Source: Saccharofermentans sp.
GTDB taxonomy: Bacteria; Bacillota; Clostridia; Saccharofermentanales; Saccharofermentanaceae
DNA: 64,000 nucleotides
Assembly: GCA_024691325.1 (NCBI GenBank)
Contig: JAILNR010000015.1
Coordinates: 1-64,000, forward strand
Direction: 5' to 3'
The notes beneath the pieces are model-generated. The model did no database searches, was not told the DNA's origin, and saw nothing but the letters and a program-made list of their open reading frames with translations. This document shows, one piece after another, positions 7,668 to 16,435 of this stretch. Position 1 is the first letter of the stretch. Every line of letters begins with the position of its first letter. The translations under genes and the position numbers were made by a program.

Positions 7668-8659
7668 TATTAAAGACTGGTGAACTAAGTAAAAGGATTA
7701 AGGAGAATGAGGATAATCTCTTCCTGATATACGGGGAGGAAGATTTCTTTATTGAGCGTGCCGTTAATTCAATTAAGCATAAGTATTTGTCCCGGGGCTT
7801 TGAAACTATGGACTACATAAAGCTTGATTTTAACGGTAAGAGCGTTAATGTTGACACCATTGTTGAGAATATAGAACTTCCGCCATGGGCTTCATCCAAG
7901 AGAATCGTTGAAGTTGTTAACTTTGATTTTGATAAGGATTCCTCCGAGAAGATGCCCGGTGTTTTAAGCCGTGTTCCTGAATCAACTTTACTTTTGTTTG
8001 TAAACACCAAGTTCGATAAGAGAAAGAAAAAGCTTTTCGATACGTTCTCCAAGGAAGGTGTCGTGTGCGAGGTGACTTATCTTGAGGAAAGCGTTCTCAA
8101 TAAGTTTATAAGCCAGACTTTCTCGAAAAGCGGGGTAACAATAGATGCGGAAGCCTGCGACAGCATGATAAGCAGGTTTAATTCCTCAATGAGAAGAATA
8201 GATTCGGCAATCAAGAGAATATCAGTCTATTGTGAGTCAGAGGGGATAACCCACGTTGATATTAAAGTTGTTGATGAGCTTTGTGAACCCGATGTTTACG
8301 GCGATATATTTAAGATAATGGATGCTGTGGGGATGGGAGACGCGAGTCTTGCACTTATTCTTCTGGATAATCTTATTAAGATGAAGGAACCGTTACCTAG
8401 GATAAGATTCATGATTGCAAGGCACTTCAGGGAGATGATCTGTGCGAAGGAGCTTGGCAACAAGAATGCAATTATGAACAGATTGGGTTCAAGAAGCTTT
8501 GTTGCAGACAAGCTTTTACGTCAATCCCGCAATTTCTCTATGAGTAAACTGTTACAGCTTTATAAGTTTTGTTATAAAAATGATTATGATTTAAAGCATG
8601 GAGAGGCTGATGAGAGAGCTTCTGTCGAGTCCTTCATAGTCCTTGCATCAGGTAAGTAA
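7664..8659 (+). CDS. holA: DNA polymerase III delta subunit
   Basis: A 331-residue clamp-loader subunit that opens the sliding clamp. The N-terminal stretch LIYGEEDFFIERAV is the family hallmark near residues 21-35; the C-terminal part, rich in charged helices (RHFREMICAKELG), matches the HolA collar domain. Length is normal. ATG 7664 overlaps the stop of the Nudix gene by 4 bases. About 40 bases separate it from icd, which has its own strong ribosome binding site. Confidence 0.92.
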   Translation: MILKTGELSKRIKENEDNLFLIYGEEDFFIERAVNSIKHKYLSRGFETMDYIKLDFNGKSVNVDTIVENIELPPWASSKRIVEVVNFDFDKDSSEKMPGVLSRVPESTLLLFVNTKFDKRKKKLFDTFSKEGVVCEVTYLEESVLNKFISQTFSKSGVTIDAEACDSMISRFNSSMRRIDSAIKRISVYCESEGITHVDIKVVDELCEPDVYGDIFKIMDAVGMGDASLALILLDNLIKMKEPLPRIRFMIARHFREMICAKELGNKNAIMNRLGSRSFVADKLLRQSRNFSMSKLLQLYKFCYKNDYDLKHGEADERASVESFIVLASGK

Positions 8660-8701
8660 TTACTTTAAAATAATGCAGTTAATAAAAGAATGGAGGACTT
8701 T

Positions 8702-9901
8702 ATGTCTAAGATTGCTATGAAGACGCCGCTCGTTGAGATGGACGGCGATGAGATGACGAGAATAGTTTGGAAGCAGATAAAGGATATAGTTATTCTTCCT
8801 TTTGTTGACCTTAAAACAGAGTATTTTGACTTAGGTCTTCCTAACAGAGATGCTACAAACGATCAGGTTACGATTGATTCTGCCAACAGGACAAAGGAAC
8901 TCGGTGTTGCTGTAAAGTGTGCAACGATCACGCCTAATGCCCAGCGTATGGACGAGTATAAGCTTCACCAGATGTGGAAGAGTCCTAACGGAACGATCAG
9001 AGCTATGCTTGACGGAACAGTGTTCAGATCCCCCATTCTTGTAAAGGGAATCAATCCTTTTGTTACATGCTGGAAGAAGCCTATAACAATCGCAAGACAC
9101 GCATATGGTGATGTTTACAGAAACTCTGAGATCAGAGTTGACGGTCCTGCTACTGCAGAGCTTGTTGTTACATATCCTGACGGAAGAGTTGATAAGAAGA
9201 CGATTTTTGACTTCAAGGATGCCGGAATTATCCAGGGTATGCATAATACGGATAAGTCCATTGAAGCATTTGCACGTTCCTGCTTTATGTATGCTCTTGA
9301 TGTTAAGCAGAGTTTGTGGTTTGCAACAAAGGATACTATCTCTAAGACATACGATCACAGATTCAAGGATATCTTTAATGATGTCTTTGAAGCTGAATTC
9401 AAGTCAAAGTTTGAAGAAGCAGGTATCGAATATTTCTATACGCTCATTGATGATGCTGTTGCAAGAATCATGAGATCTGAAGGCGGTATCGTTTGGGCTT
9501 GCAAGAACTATGATGGTGACGTTATGTCCGATATGCTTGCTTCTGCTTGCGGTTCTCTTGCAATGATGACCTCCGTTCTTGTTTCACCTGATGGTGTTTA
9601 CGAGTATGAAGCTGCACACGGAACTGTTACAAGACACTATTACAAGTATCTTAAGGGCGAAGCTACTTCCACAAACCCCATGGCTACGCTTTTCGCTTGG
9701 ACGGGTGCTTTAAGAAAGAGAGCTGAGCTTGACGGGCTTGCTGATCTTGCTGATTTTGCAGACAGACTCGAGAAGGCTTCACTTGATACTATCGAGTCAG
9801 GTACTATCACGGGAGATCTTAAGAATCTTATTGATATCCCCGAGAAGAATGTTGTTAATACAGAGGATTTCCTCAAGGCTATTGCCTCAAGACTTGCTTA
9901 A
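8702..9901 (+). CDS. icd: NADP-dependent isocitrate dehydrogenase (eukaryotic-type)
   Basis: Oxidises isocitrate to 2-oxoglutarate and CO2 with NADP, feeding glutamate synthesis in anaerobes with an incomplete Krebs cycle. The sequence is of the type II, IDH1/IDH2-like homodimeric class, not the E. coli class: VEMDGDEMTRIVW near the start, KSPNGTIRAMLDGTVFRSPI with the substrate-binding serine near residue 95, and the metal-binding Asp segment YTLIDDAVAR. ATG 8702 is chosen because the in-frame ATG at 8690 is part of the ribosome binding site ATGGAGG. The protein is then 399 residues, normal for the class. Confidence 0.96.
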   Translation: MSKIAMKTPLVEMDGDEMTRIVWKQIKDIVILPFVDLKTEYFDLGLPNRDATNDQVTIDSANRTKELGVAVKCATITPNAQRMDEYKLHQMWKSPNGTIRAMLDGTVFRSPILVKGINPFVTCWKKPITIARHAYGDVYRNSEIRVDGPATAELVVTYPDGRVDKKTIFDFKDAGIIQGMHNTDKSIEAFARSCFMYALDVKQSLWFATKDTISKTYDHRFKDIFNDVFEAEFKSKFEEAGIEYFYTLIDDAVARIMRSEGGIVWACKNYDGDVMSDMLASACGSLAMMTSVLVSPDGVYEYEAAHGTVTRHYYKYLKGEATSTNPMATLFAWTGALRKRAELDGLADLADFADRLEKASLDTIESGTITGDLKNLIDIPEKNVVNTEDFLKAIASRLA

Positions 9902-9913
9902 AGGAGAAAAGAA

Positions 9914-10435
9914 ATGAGTTATTACGAGCAGTGGATCGAGAATTCAGAGACAGTAAAGGACCAGACTTCCTATACACGTTACATCAATGCTTACTATGCA
10001 ATGGAAAAGGATGCTTATGACAAGATCCTTTCAGCTTATCCTGATAATACCGAGCTTACTTCCGGTAAGGCTTCCGAGCTTGCTAATAAGCTTGGATTTA
10101 ACAAGGCTACAATGGACATCTTCGTTGGTTTCCTCGACGGAATCAAGTCTTCTTTGAAGAATGAACTTGATGTCGAGAATGTAGACGACGATTCTGATAT
10201 CAAGCTTGATATCGATTACGAGAAGCTTTTCTACAACATGAGAGACGCTAAGGCTACTTGGCTTTTCAAGCTTCCTTCATGGAAGAAGGTTCTCGATGAG
10301 GATAAGATTGCCGAGATTACAAGAGAGTATAGAGATGCTAATATCGCTCACTCCACTAAGGTTGGCCGTAATGAGCCTTGTCCTTGCGGATCCGGTAAAA
10401 AGTATAAGAACTGCTGCGGTAAAAAAGTTAGCTGA
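9914..10435 (+). CDS. Protein with C-terminal SEC-C zinc motif, function unknown
   Basis: A 173-residue acidic, mostly helical protein. Its last 24 residues are a SEC-C motif, [13 protein letters not shown], with Cys156, Cys158, Cys167 and Cys168 as zinc ligands. This tail is almost identical to the tail of SecA at 24.9 kb, where it binds SecB or ribosomes. The first 145 residues match nothing I recognise. It follows icd by 12 bases with an AAGGAG site and precedes mreC by 2 bases. A role in ribosome or translocon contact is a guess from the tail only. Confidence 0.85.
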   Translation: MSYYEQWIENSETVKDQTSYTRYINAYYAMEKDAYDKILSAYPDNTELTSGKASELANKLGFNKATMDIFVGFLDGIKSSLKNELDVENVDDDSDIKLDIDYEKLFYNMRDAKATWLFKLPSWKKVLDEDKIAEITREYRDANIAHSTKVGRNEPCPCGSGKKYKNCCGKKVS

Positions 10436-10437
10436 AA

Positions 10438-11340
10438 ATGAAGAGGCTGCTGACCAACAAATGGTTTTTAACGGCCGTTTCCTTATTAATAGTACTGGCT
10501 GTTATCATACTCGGATCATTTCCGGGCAGTCCTCTTAACAATATCCTAAAACCCGTCGGCAACATCGTTAATCCTGTTCAGAATGCGGTAAAATCAACCG
10601 GTAATTCTATATCGGATTTTTGGGTTGCCTTAACTGACGGTATGGCAATCAGAAAACAGAACGAAGAACTCCGTGCCGAGATAGCGGAGCTTCAGTATCA
10701 GCTTAATATGAGGGAAGAGGCCGCTATCAGGTATGAAGAGCTTCAGGAAGCTTTTCACATAAGGGAAACTTTAAGTAACTACGATATCTTCGGCGCTTCT
10801 GTTTTGTCCCGTGAATCAGATGAGTGGTTTGCCGTCATAAGGGCCGGTGTAGGTATGAGCGACGGTATTACACTTGAGCAGGGACAGTCATTGGCAGTTG
10901 TTGACGTTAGAATGAATATTATCGGAAGAGTTATTGAAGTAAACGAATATGATTCCAATATCCTGCCTTTGCTCCATGAGGGTTTCAGTATAAGCGGCAA
11001 AGTTAACGCAGTAAACGGTGCCACTTTCCTTATTAGAGGTGATGCATCACTTAAAAGAGACGGTCTTTGCCTTGTAACGGGCATCAGTCCCGATGTAATT
11101 CCATCAGTCGGTGATGAGATCGTTACTTCAGGTGACGGCGGATTATTCCCTCAGGGAATTCCTATCGGCGTCATTGAATCTGTAGATACTTCTGATGAGC
11201 TTAATATTACTGCTACTTTAAGACCTTATTCCGACATCGGTGATCTGAACGATATTTTTATTCTCGTTCCGATGGAGGACATGACTGAAGATTCAGCTAT
11301 ATCAGGTGATTTGAATGAGACGCAAGCAGCTGGTTCGTAA
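10438..11340 (+). CDS. mreC: Rod shape-determining protein MreC
   Basis: A 300-residue elongasome scaffold that links MreB filaments to cell-wall synthases outside the membrane. It has an N-terminal membrane anchor (about residues 9-27), a coiled coil (about residues 70-105, RKQNEELRAEIAELQYQL), then the beta-rich MreC domain with GVGMSDGITLEQGQ, DGLCLVTGISPD and GDEIVTSGDGGLFPQGIPIG. The tail is acidic. Only 2 bases follow the SEC-C gene and there is no strong ribosome binding site, which suggests translational coupling. mreD and PBP2 overlap downstream; mreB is not in the window. Confidence 0.95.
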   Translation: MKRLLTNKWFLTAVSLLIVLAVIILGSFPGSPLNNILKPVGNIVNPVQNAVKSTGNSISDFWVALTDGMAIRKQNEELRAEIAELQYQLNMREEAAIRYEELQEAFHIRETLSNYDIFGASVLSRESDEWFAVIRAGVGMSDGITLEQGQSLAVVDVRMNIIGRVIEVNEYDSNILPLLHEGFSISGKVNAVNGATFLIRGDASLKRDGLCLVTGISPDVIPSVGDEIVTSGDGGLFPQGIPIGVIESVDTSDELNITATLRPYSDIGDLNDIFILVPMEDMTEDSAISGDLNETQAAGS

Positions 11341-11932
11341 GATTGTTGTTTATGCGATCTATATTCTTCTTATAACAACATTTCAGGTTACATTCCCGGG
11401 TGTCATTTCTCTTTCCGGTCTACATCCTGATCTTATGTTTGTCATGGTCGTTCTGTGTGCTTATATGTTCGGATTCTATGACGGAATCATAGTCGGAGTT
11501 TTAGTAGGTTTTATACGTGATTATTTTTCTGCTCCGTCAATCAGAAGTCTTGACGGAACTGTTGTTTCTTCAGTCGGTATAGGTTTATTTGTTATGATTG
11601 CCGTAGCCACACTGGGTTCTTCGTTTTTCACAAGAAGGATTGAGCGTAATTTCCTTTTGGCATTTTTATCAGTTGTATTCATTACATTGCTTTATAAGTT
11701 GGCAGGGCATTTTGTCATATATATTTGGACCAGTATCTTGTCAGATGTTTCATACAATATGGATCTTAAGCAGGCACTTCTTAAGTCAATACTGCCGCAA
11801 ACAGCTCTTAATCTGTTTGCTTCAGTACCTTTATATTTAATGTTAAAATTTATGGGTCCGTATAAAGGCGGAGTTAATCCCGTTTTGATTGATGAGAAGG
11901 GGAAGGGCGATAATTCTTGGCTGACAATGTAA
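11315..11932 (+). CDS. mreD: Rod shape-determining protein MreD
   Basis: A 205-residue, very hydrophobic protein with about five to six membrane segments, as expected for MreD, which works with MreC and PBP2 in lateral wall growth. The segment LSGLHPDLMFVMVVLCAYMFG (split over the first helices) and the later GFIRDYFSA loop are typical. The start ATG 11315 overlaps the end of mreC by 26 bases in another frame. Its 3' end overlaps the PBP2 start by 16 bases. Confidence 0.9.
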   Translation: MRRKQLVRKIVVYAIYILLITTFQVTFPGVISLSGLHPDLMFVMVVLCAYMFGFYDGIIVGVLVGFIRDYFSAPSIRSLDGTVVSSVGIGLFVMIAVATLGSSFFTRRIERNFLLAFLSVVFITLLYKLAGHFVIYIWTSILSDVSYNMDLKQALLKSILPQTALNLFASVPLYLMLKFMGPYKGGVNPVLIDEKGKGDNSWLTM

Positions 11933-14208
11933 ACCGTAAACAAGAATCTTTTTTCTCCGTCGTTCTTGATCTGTTCAGGAACAGATTCTTTATATTGGGC
12001 CTTATTTTCTGTGTTTTTGGCACGGTTATATTGATCATGACCGCCTCTTTGCAGTTTTCCGGCTACCAAAGAACGATCTCCGCATCATCGCAGGGTGTTT
12101 CACGTCAATATGTAGTTGCGGCACCAAGAGGCGACATTATCGATGCCAATGGTATTGTTCTCGCATCTTCACGTGAAGTTAATACGGTTATGATCGCAGA
12201 TGCTTATCTTAGCGATGATGATCTTAATGCAATGTGTCTTGAGTTGAGTTACCTGTTTGATGATTATAATTGTATTTCCGAGTCTGAATTGGACGAGTAC
12301 TTTTCTATAGCTCCATTTCAGTTCCTCAAGGAAGAAGAGGATATAAGACTGTGGCAGACGGATCACAATTTATTTAATCTTGACGATTATTCTGAAGGAA
12401 TCATAGTTACTTATTCTGATAACTATGTAAAGACCGATCCGCAGGTATTCTATTTATATTTAAGAATGCTGTTCAATATTGATAACAGTTATTCCGAGGA
12501 AGAAGCTTACAGGATAATAAGGATCAGATATCAGATCTTTAAAGACAACTGGTCATTCATTACTGGTACTCCTGTTGAGATTGCTACCGATGTCCCGGAT
12601 GAGCTGGTTACTTTACTCAATGAGCAAAACTACCATTATATGGGAATCATTACAGCCAAGGCGTATAGAAGAACATATACGCCTGCAGCCCAGTTGTCGA
12701 GCCATGTTGTCGGATATGTAGGTAGAGTTTCACAGGAATCGCTGGTTACCTTATCCCAATACGGTTATTCAAATGATGACCTTGTTGGTCAGTCAGGTGT
12801 TGAATCCCAGATGGAAAGATATCTTCACGGGTATTCAGGTATCAGTACTTATAATATCTGGACAACCGAAGGACAGGATGGAGTTTTCTTCCCATCGGAT
12901 TATGGTGTACCTGCTCAGAGCGGAGCTACGGTTCAGCTGACCATTGATACTGATCTTCAAAGAGTTGGTATTGAAGCTTTGAAGACCTATATTGAAGATG
13001 CCATGAATGCCGAACTTATCGAGCAATCCGGTTATAAAACCGCTAATGCCGGTGCTTTTGTTGTAATGGATGTTAATACCGGAGCCGTGCTCGCTATGGG
13101 TTCGTATCCTAACTTTGATCCTAATGACTTTGTATTATCCATGTATGGTGATGCCCAGGCGGAAGAGCAGCTTCAGTACTATCTTGGAATCGGAGAATAT
13201 GAGGATATTACCGCGGAAGACATGCCTCTTTGGAACAGAGCAATCATGTCACAGTATGCTCCGGGTTCAACTTTTAAGATGGTAACGGCACTTGCTGCTT
13301 TGGAGAACGGTGTAATATCACCCGGTTCCACCTGGTATCCCTGCGATTCTCCTATAGATATCGGCGGATGGCCATTCAGGTGTCTCGAGTTTCCTACTAC
13401 AGGACATGGTCCGCTTGACCTTAACTCAGCTATGGCTACATCCTGCAATATTTATTTCATGAGATTAGGTGTTGATACAGGTATCGATAATATCGATGCT
13501 ATGGGAGAAAGGCTTGGTCTGGGTGAATACACGGGAATCGATCTTCCCGGTGAGATAAGAGGAATAAGAGCCAGCCGTGAGACTAAGATCCTGCTCCACG
13601 AGAATGAATACGACCGTACATGGTTCCCTGCGGATACTGCCCAGTCAGCTATCGGCCAGTTCGATAACTGTTTTACTATCATGCAGCTTTGCAGATATAC
13701 TGCAGGAATCGCGACGAATCAGCTTGTAACACCTTATGTTATTGATAATGTAACTGCTTCAGACGGAACTATCCTTTATGAAGGACAGACCCAGTCTATG
13801 CCTCTTAATATCAGCGAACCTAACATTGAGGCCGTTAGACAGTCGATGAGATGCGTTGTTACAGGTACTTCTATGTGGGAAGGAACGGCACGTAATATCT
13901 TTGCCAATTTCCCGATCGATGTTGTTTGTAAGACAGGTACGGCTGAGACAGGTTATGAGGAAATCAGAAAAGAGTACAGTAATGGTCTGTTCGTATGTTA
14001 TGCACCGGCGGAAGATCCGCAGATTGCTATCGCTCTTGTTGTTGAGAGAGGTGAGTGGGGTTCATCCACTGCTGTTATTGCTCAGAAATTGCTGTCCCAG
14101 TATTTCAATGTTGCTCCTTCAAGAGCGGATGAGATGTTTGAGAGCATACCGTTTACGGGAAATGACTTAGATGCTCTTATTGCAGAACTGCCAACTGAAG
14201 AGGGTTAA
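11917..14208 (+). CDS. Penicillin-binding protein 2, elongation transpeptidase
   Basis: A 763-residue class B PBP that cross-links peptidoglycan during elongation (MrdA/PBP2 role). It has one N-terminal membrane segment (about residues 23-45), a dimerisation/pedestal region containing GQSGVESQMERYL, and a transpeptidase domain with the three catalytic motifs: Ser451-T-F-Lys454, Ser509-C-Asn511 and Lys672-Thr-Gly674. It is longer than the usual 600-700 residues, mainly before the catalytic domain. The start is TTG 11917 with an upstream AAGGG site, overlapping mreD. No rodA follows, unlike in many relatives. Confidence 0.93.
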   Translation: MADNVNRKQESFFSVVLDLFRNRFFILGLIFCVFGTVILIMTASLQFSGYQRTISASSQGVSRQYVVAAPRGDIIDANGIVLASSREVNTVMIADAYLSDDDLNAMCLELSYLFDDYNCISESELDEYFSIAPFQFLKEEEDIRLWQTDHNLFNLDDYSEGIIVTYSDNYVKTDPQVFYLYLRMLFNIDNSYSEEEAYRIIRIRYQIFKDNWSFITGTPVEIATDVPDELVTLLNEQNYHYMGIITAKAYRRTYTPAAQLSSHVVGYVGRVSQESLVTLSQYGYSNDDLVGQSGVESQMERYLHGYSGISTYNIWTTEGQDGVFFPSDYGVPAQSGATVQLTIDTDLQRVGIEALKTYIEDAMNAELIEQSGYKTANAGAFVVMDVNTGAVLAMGSYPNFDPNDFVLSMYGDAQAEEQLQYYLGIGEYEDITAEDMPLWNRAIMSQYAPGSTFKMVTALAALENGVISPGSTWYPCDSPIDIGGWPFRCLEFPTTGHGPLDLNSAMATSCNIYFMRLGVDTGIDNIDAMGERLGLGEYTGIDLPGEIRGIRASRETKILLHENEYDRTWFPADTAQSAIGQFDNCFTIMQLCRYTAGIATNQLVTPYVIDNVTASDGTILYEGQTQSMPLNISEPNIEAVRQSMRCVVTGTSMWEGTARNIFANFPIDVVCKTGTAETGYEEIRKEYSNGLFVCYAPAEDPQIAIALVVERGEWGSSTAVIAQKLLSQYFNVAPSRADEMFESIPFTGNDLDALIAELPTEEG

Positions 14209-14249
14209 CCGCTTATTTGGTAATTTTGATTGTTTTTAACAACAAATCA

Positions 14250-14278
14250 TTGAATTTTTAACCATGTTTTTGTACAAT
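14250..14278 (+). promoter_or_regulatory. Promoter for the MGS-like gene
   Basis: TTGAAT (14250-14255) and TACAAT (14273-14278) are separated by 17 bases, with an A+T-rich upstream stretch. The -10 ends 32 bases before the chosen start codon. Confidence 0.65.
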
Positions 14279-14310
14279 AGTAATAGTTTTTAATGGAGGA
14301 AATTTTATTT

Positions 14311-14715
14311 ATGAAGATAGTTCTGATGGCTGACAACCGTAAAACAGAGCTTCTCGTTAATTTCTGTATCGCTTATAAAACTTTACTTACAAAGCATCAG
14401 TTGATATCTGTTTACAGTACTGCCAAGTATCTTAAGCAGGCTGTTGATATTGATGTGTCCGGACTTAATGTAGATTATCTCGGTGGAATAGAGCAGCTTG
14501 CGTCAAGAGCCGAGTTTGATGAGATAGATTGTGTTATATACCTTCGTGATGCCGCTGCACAGGATAATGAAGTTCCTTCTGATCTTCTGAAGACGTGTGA
14601 TATGAACAATATTCCGTATGCAACTAATCTTGCTACGGCAGAAATTCTGGTTCTTGCGGTAGACAGAGGAGATCTTGATTACAGGAACTGGCTTAAAGAG
14701 ACCAAGGTTTCCTGA
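14311..14715 (+). CDS. Methylglyoxal synthase-like protein lacking catalytic residues
   Basis: A 134-residue protein clearly descended from methylglyoxal synthase: VNFCIAYKTLLTKH near residues 16-29 and NNIPYATNLATAEILV near 99-114 match clostridial MgsA. However, the catalytic and phosphate-binding positions are changed. The family's AHD near the start reads ADN, YATGTTG reads YSTAKYL, GGDQQ reads GGIEQ (the catalytic Asp is Ile60), and the PHEPD loop with the catalytic His is shortened. It should not make methylglyoxal. ATG 14311 is chosen; the ATG at 14293 is part of the GGAGGA site. The next gene overlaps its stop. Confidence 0.85.
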   Translation: MKIVLMADNRKTELLVNFCIAYKTLLTKHQLISVYSTAKYLKQAVDIDVSGLNVDYLGGIEQLASRAEFDEIDCVIYLRDAAAQDNEVPSDLLKTCDMNNIPYATNLATAEILVLAVDRGDLDYRNWLKETKVS

Positions 14716-15320
14716 TGACAGTAAAGACTATTCCTTTCGGACCTTTAGCCTCGAATATGTACTTGTTAAGTACAGATTCGGGGTGTTTTTTAATCGATCC
14801 TTCTGTTCCTTATGAGCATATGGGTGATGATATTCCGTCAAAGATCGACTATATTCTTATAACTCATGGGCATTTTGATCATATTTACGCCGTAGATGAG
14901 TGGGCAGGGAAGTTTCCTCAAGCCAAGGTCTATTGTTCACCCAAGGACTTTATCTGCTTTGAAGATCCTTCCTATAACTGTTCTGTCGATTTCTTTGAAA
15001 GCGTTACATACAGTACACGTCCCCTGGATGTAAACAATTTAAAGCTTGAGGGACTTACTGTTCTTAATACTCCCGGTCACTCTCCCGGAAGCGTGTGTTT
15101 TCTTTTCGAGCAGGGGGAGCAGAAGATAATGTTCACGGGAGACACTCTTTTTGCAGGGTCTGTCGGCAGATCCGATCTTAATGGCGGGGATGAGAAGCAA
15201 CTCCTGTCTTCTGTTACGAGCCTTAAGACTTTGAACCCTGATGTTATAGTTTATCCTGGACACGGTCCGTCAAGCACCATCAAAAGAGAGCTCGTTATTA
15301 ATCCCTTCTTTAATTTATAA
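14715..15320 (+). CDS. Metallo-beta-lactamase-fold hydrolase, glyoxalase II-like
   Basis: A 201-residue two-metal hydrolase of the MBL fold. Metal ligands are visible: HGHFDH at 51-56, His122 in TPGHSPGS, Asp143 in FTGDTLF and His183 in YPGHGPSS. It resembles YcbL-type glyoxalase II-like enzymes that hydrolyse thioesters, although the true substrate is often unknown. The start ATG overlaps the stop of the MGS-like gene (ATGA), so they are translationally coupled. This pairing of a methylglyoxal-pathway relative with a glyoxalase-like enzyme may be functional or historical. Confidence 0.88.
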   Translation: MTVKTIPFGPLASNMYLLSTDSGCFLIDPSVPYEHMGDDIPSKIDYILITHGHFDHIYAVDEWAGKFPQAKVYCSPKDFICFEDPSYNCSVDFFESVTYSTRPLDVNNLKLEGLTVLNTPGHSPGSVCFLFEQGEQKIMFTGDTLFAGSVGRSDLNGGDEKQLLSSVTSLKTLNPDVIVYPGHGPSSTIKRELVINPFFNL

Positions 15321-15375
15321 GGCCTTTGTGCTATATTCTGTTAGTTAATGTGAGTTTTTTAAGGAGGCTTGTTTT

Positions 15376-16422
15376 ATGAGCGATCTTCGTGACAGCTTGA
15401 ATAAAACGCGTGAAGAATTTGAGAATAAGATCAAAGAGATTCAGAATTCAGCTGATATAGAGAAGTTGAGAGTAGAATTCTTCGGTAAGAAAGGTAAGCT
15501 TACCGGAGTACTTCGTAATATGGGAAGCTTAAAGCCGGAGGAGAGACCTGAGGCAGGTAAGCTTGTGAACGAAGTACGCGCCAAGATGGAAGAAGTATTT
15601 GCTCAGAACCAGGCCCGCATGAAGGCTATGGAGAGTGCATACAGGCTCAAAAGAGAGGTAATCGATGTTACTTTGCCTACTTATTACGAGGGAAGCGGTG
15701 CAAGACATCCTCTTAACATGGCTATCAATGAGATATGCGATATCTTCTTAGGCTTGGGCTACAGCATAGGTGAAGGACCTGAAGTTGAATACGATAAGTA
15801 CAACTTCGAACTTTTAAGAATACCTAAGGGACACCCTGCAAGAGATACTCAGGACACCTTCTACATTAACGATAATATCCTTTTAAGAACACAGACATCC
15901 GGTATGCAGATCCGTATTATGGAGGAACTTACCAAGAATGGCGGCAAGCCCCCGATAAAAGTGGTTTGCCCGGGTAAGGTTTACCGTCAGGATACTCTTG
16001 ATGCAACTCATTCTCCTGTATTCCACCAGATAGAAGGTCTGGTAGTTGATAAGGGCGTTACAATGGGTGATCTCGTCGGATCATTAAGGCTCTTTGCTAA
16101 GAAACTGTTCGGAGAGAAGACTGATATCAGACTTCGTCCCCATCATTTCCCGTTCACGGAGCCTTCTGTTGAGGTCGATCTTACATGCTGGAAGTGCGGC
16201 GGATGCGGCTGTAACGTATGTAAGGGTGAAGGCTGGATCGAGGTTCTTGGAGCCGGCATGGTACATCCTGAGGTTCTTGAGAACTGCGGCATCGACTCTT
16301 CTGTATACAGCGGTTTTGCTTTCGGTATCGGTGTTGAAAGAACAGCGATGGGCAGATACGGTATTGATGACATCAGACTCCTTTATGAGAACGATGTGCG
16401 TTTCTTAAAGCAGTTCAAGTGA
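15376..16422 (+). CDS. pheS: Phenylalanyl-tRNA synthetase alpha subunit
   Basis: Catalytic subunit of the alpha2-beta2 enzyme that charges tRNA-Phe. The 348-residue protein has an N-terminal coiled-coil arm that binds tRNA, then the class II core: GEGPEVEYDKYNFE, motif 2 GKVYRQDTLDATHSP, FTEPSVEVD and motif 3 AFGIGVERTAMGRYGI. The start ATG 15376 has an AAGGAGG site. The 55 bases upstream are too short for a T-box leader. pheT starts 14 bases after its stop. Confidence 0.97.
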   Translation: MSDLRDSLNKTREEFENKIKEIQNSADIEKLRVEFFGKKGKLTGVLRNMGSLKPEERPEAGKLVNEVRAKMEEVFAQNQARMKAMESAYRLKREVIDVTLPTYYEGSGARHPLNMAINEICDIFLGLGYSIGEGPEVEYDKYNFELLRIPKGHPARDTQDTFYINDNILLRTQTSGMQIRIMEELTKNGGKPPIKVVCPGKVYRQDTLDATHSPVFHQIEGLVVDKGVTMGDLVGSLRLFAKKLFGEKTDIRLRPHHFPFTEPSVEVDLTCWKCGGCGCNVCKGEGWIEVLGAGMVHPEVLENCGIDSSVYSGFAFGIGVERTAMGRYGIDDIRLLYENDVRFLKQFK

Positions 16423-16435
16423 GGAGGAGATTCTA

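Noticed and set aside
8831..9358. 175-codon antisense frame inside icd
   Set aside because: icd is a complete, well-conserved enzyme on the plus strand. The antisense product has no recognisable domain or start signals.
15321..15375. T-box riboswitch ahead of pheS
   Set aside because: Only 55 bases separate the genes, too short for a T-box leader, and neither the conserved T-box bulge nor a terminator is present.
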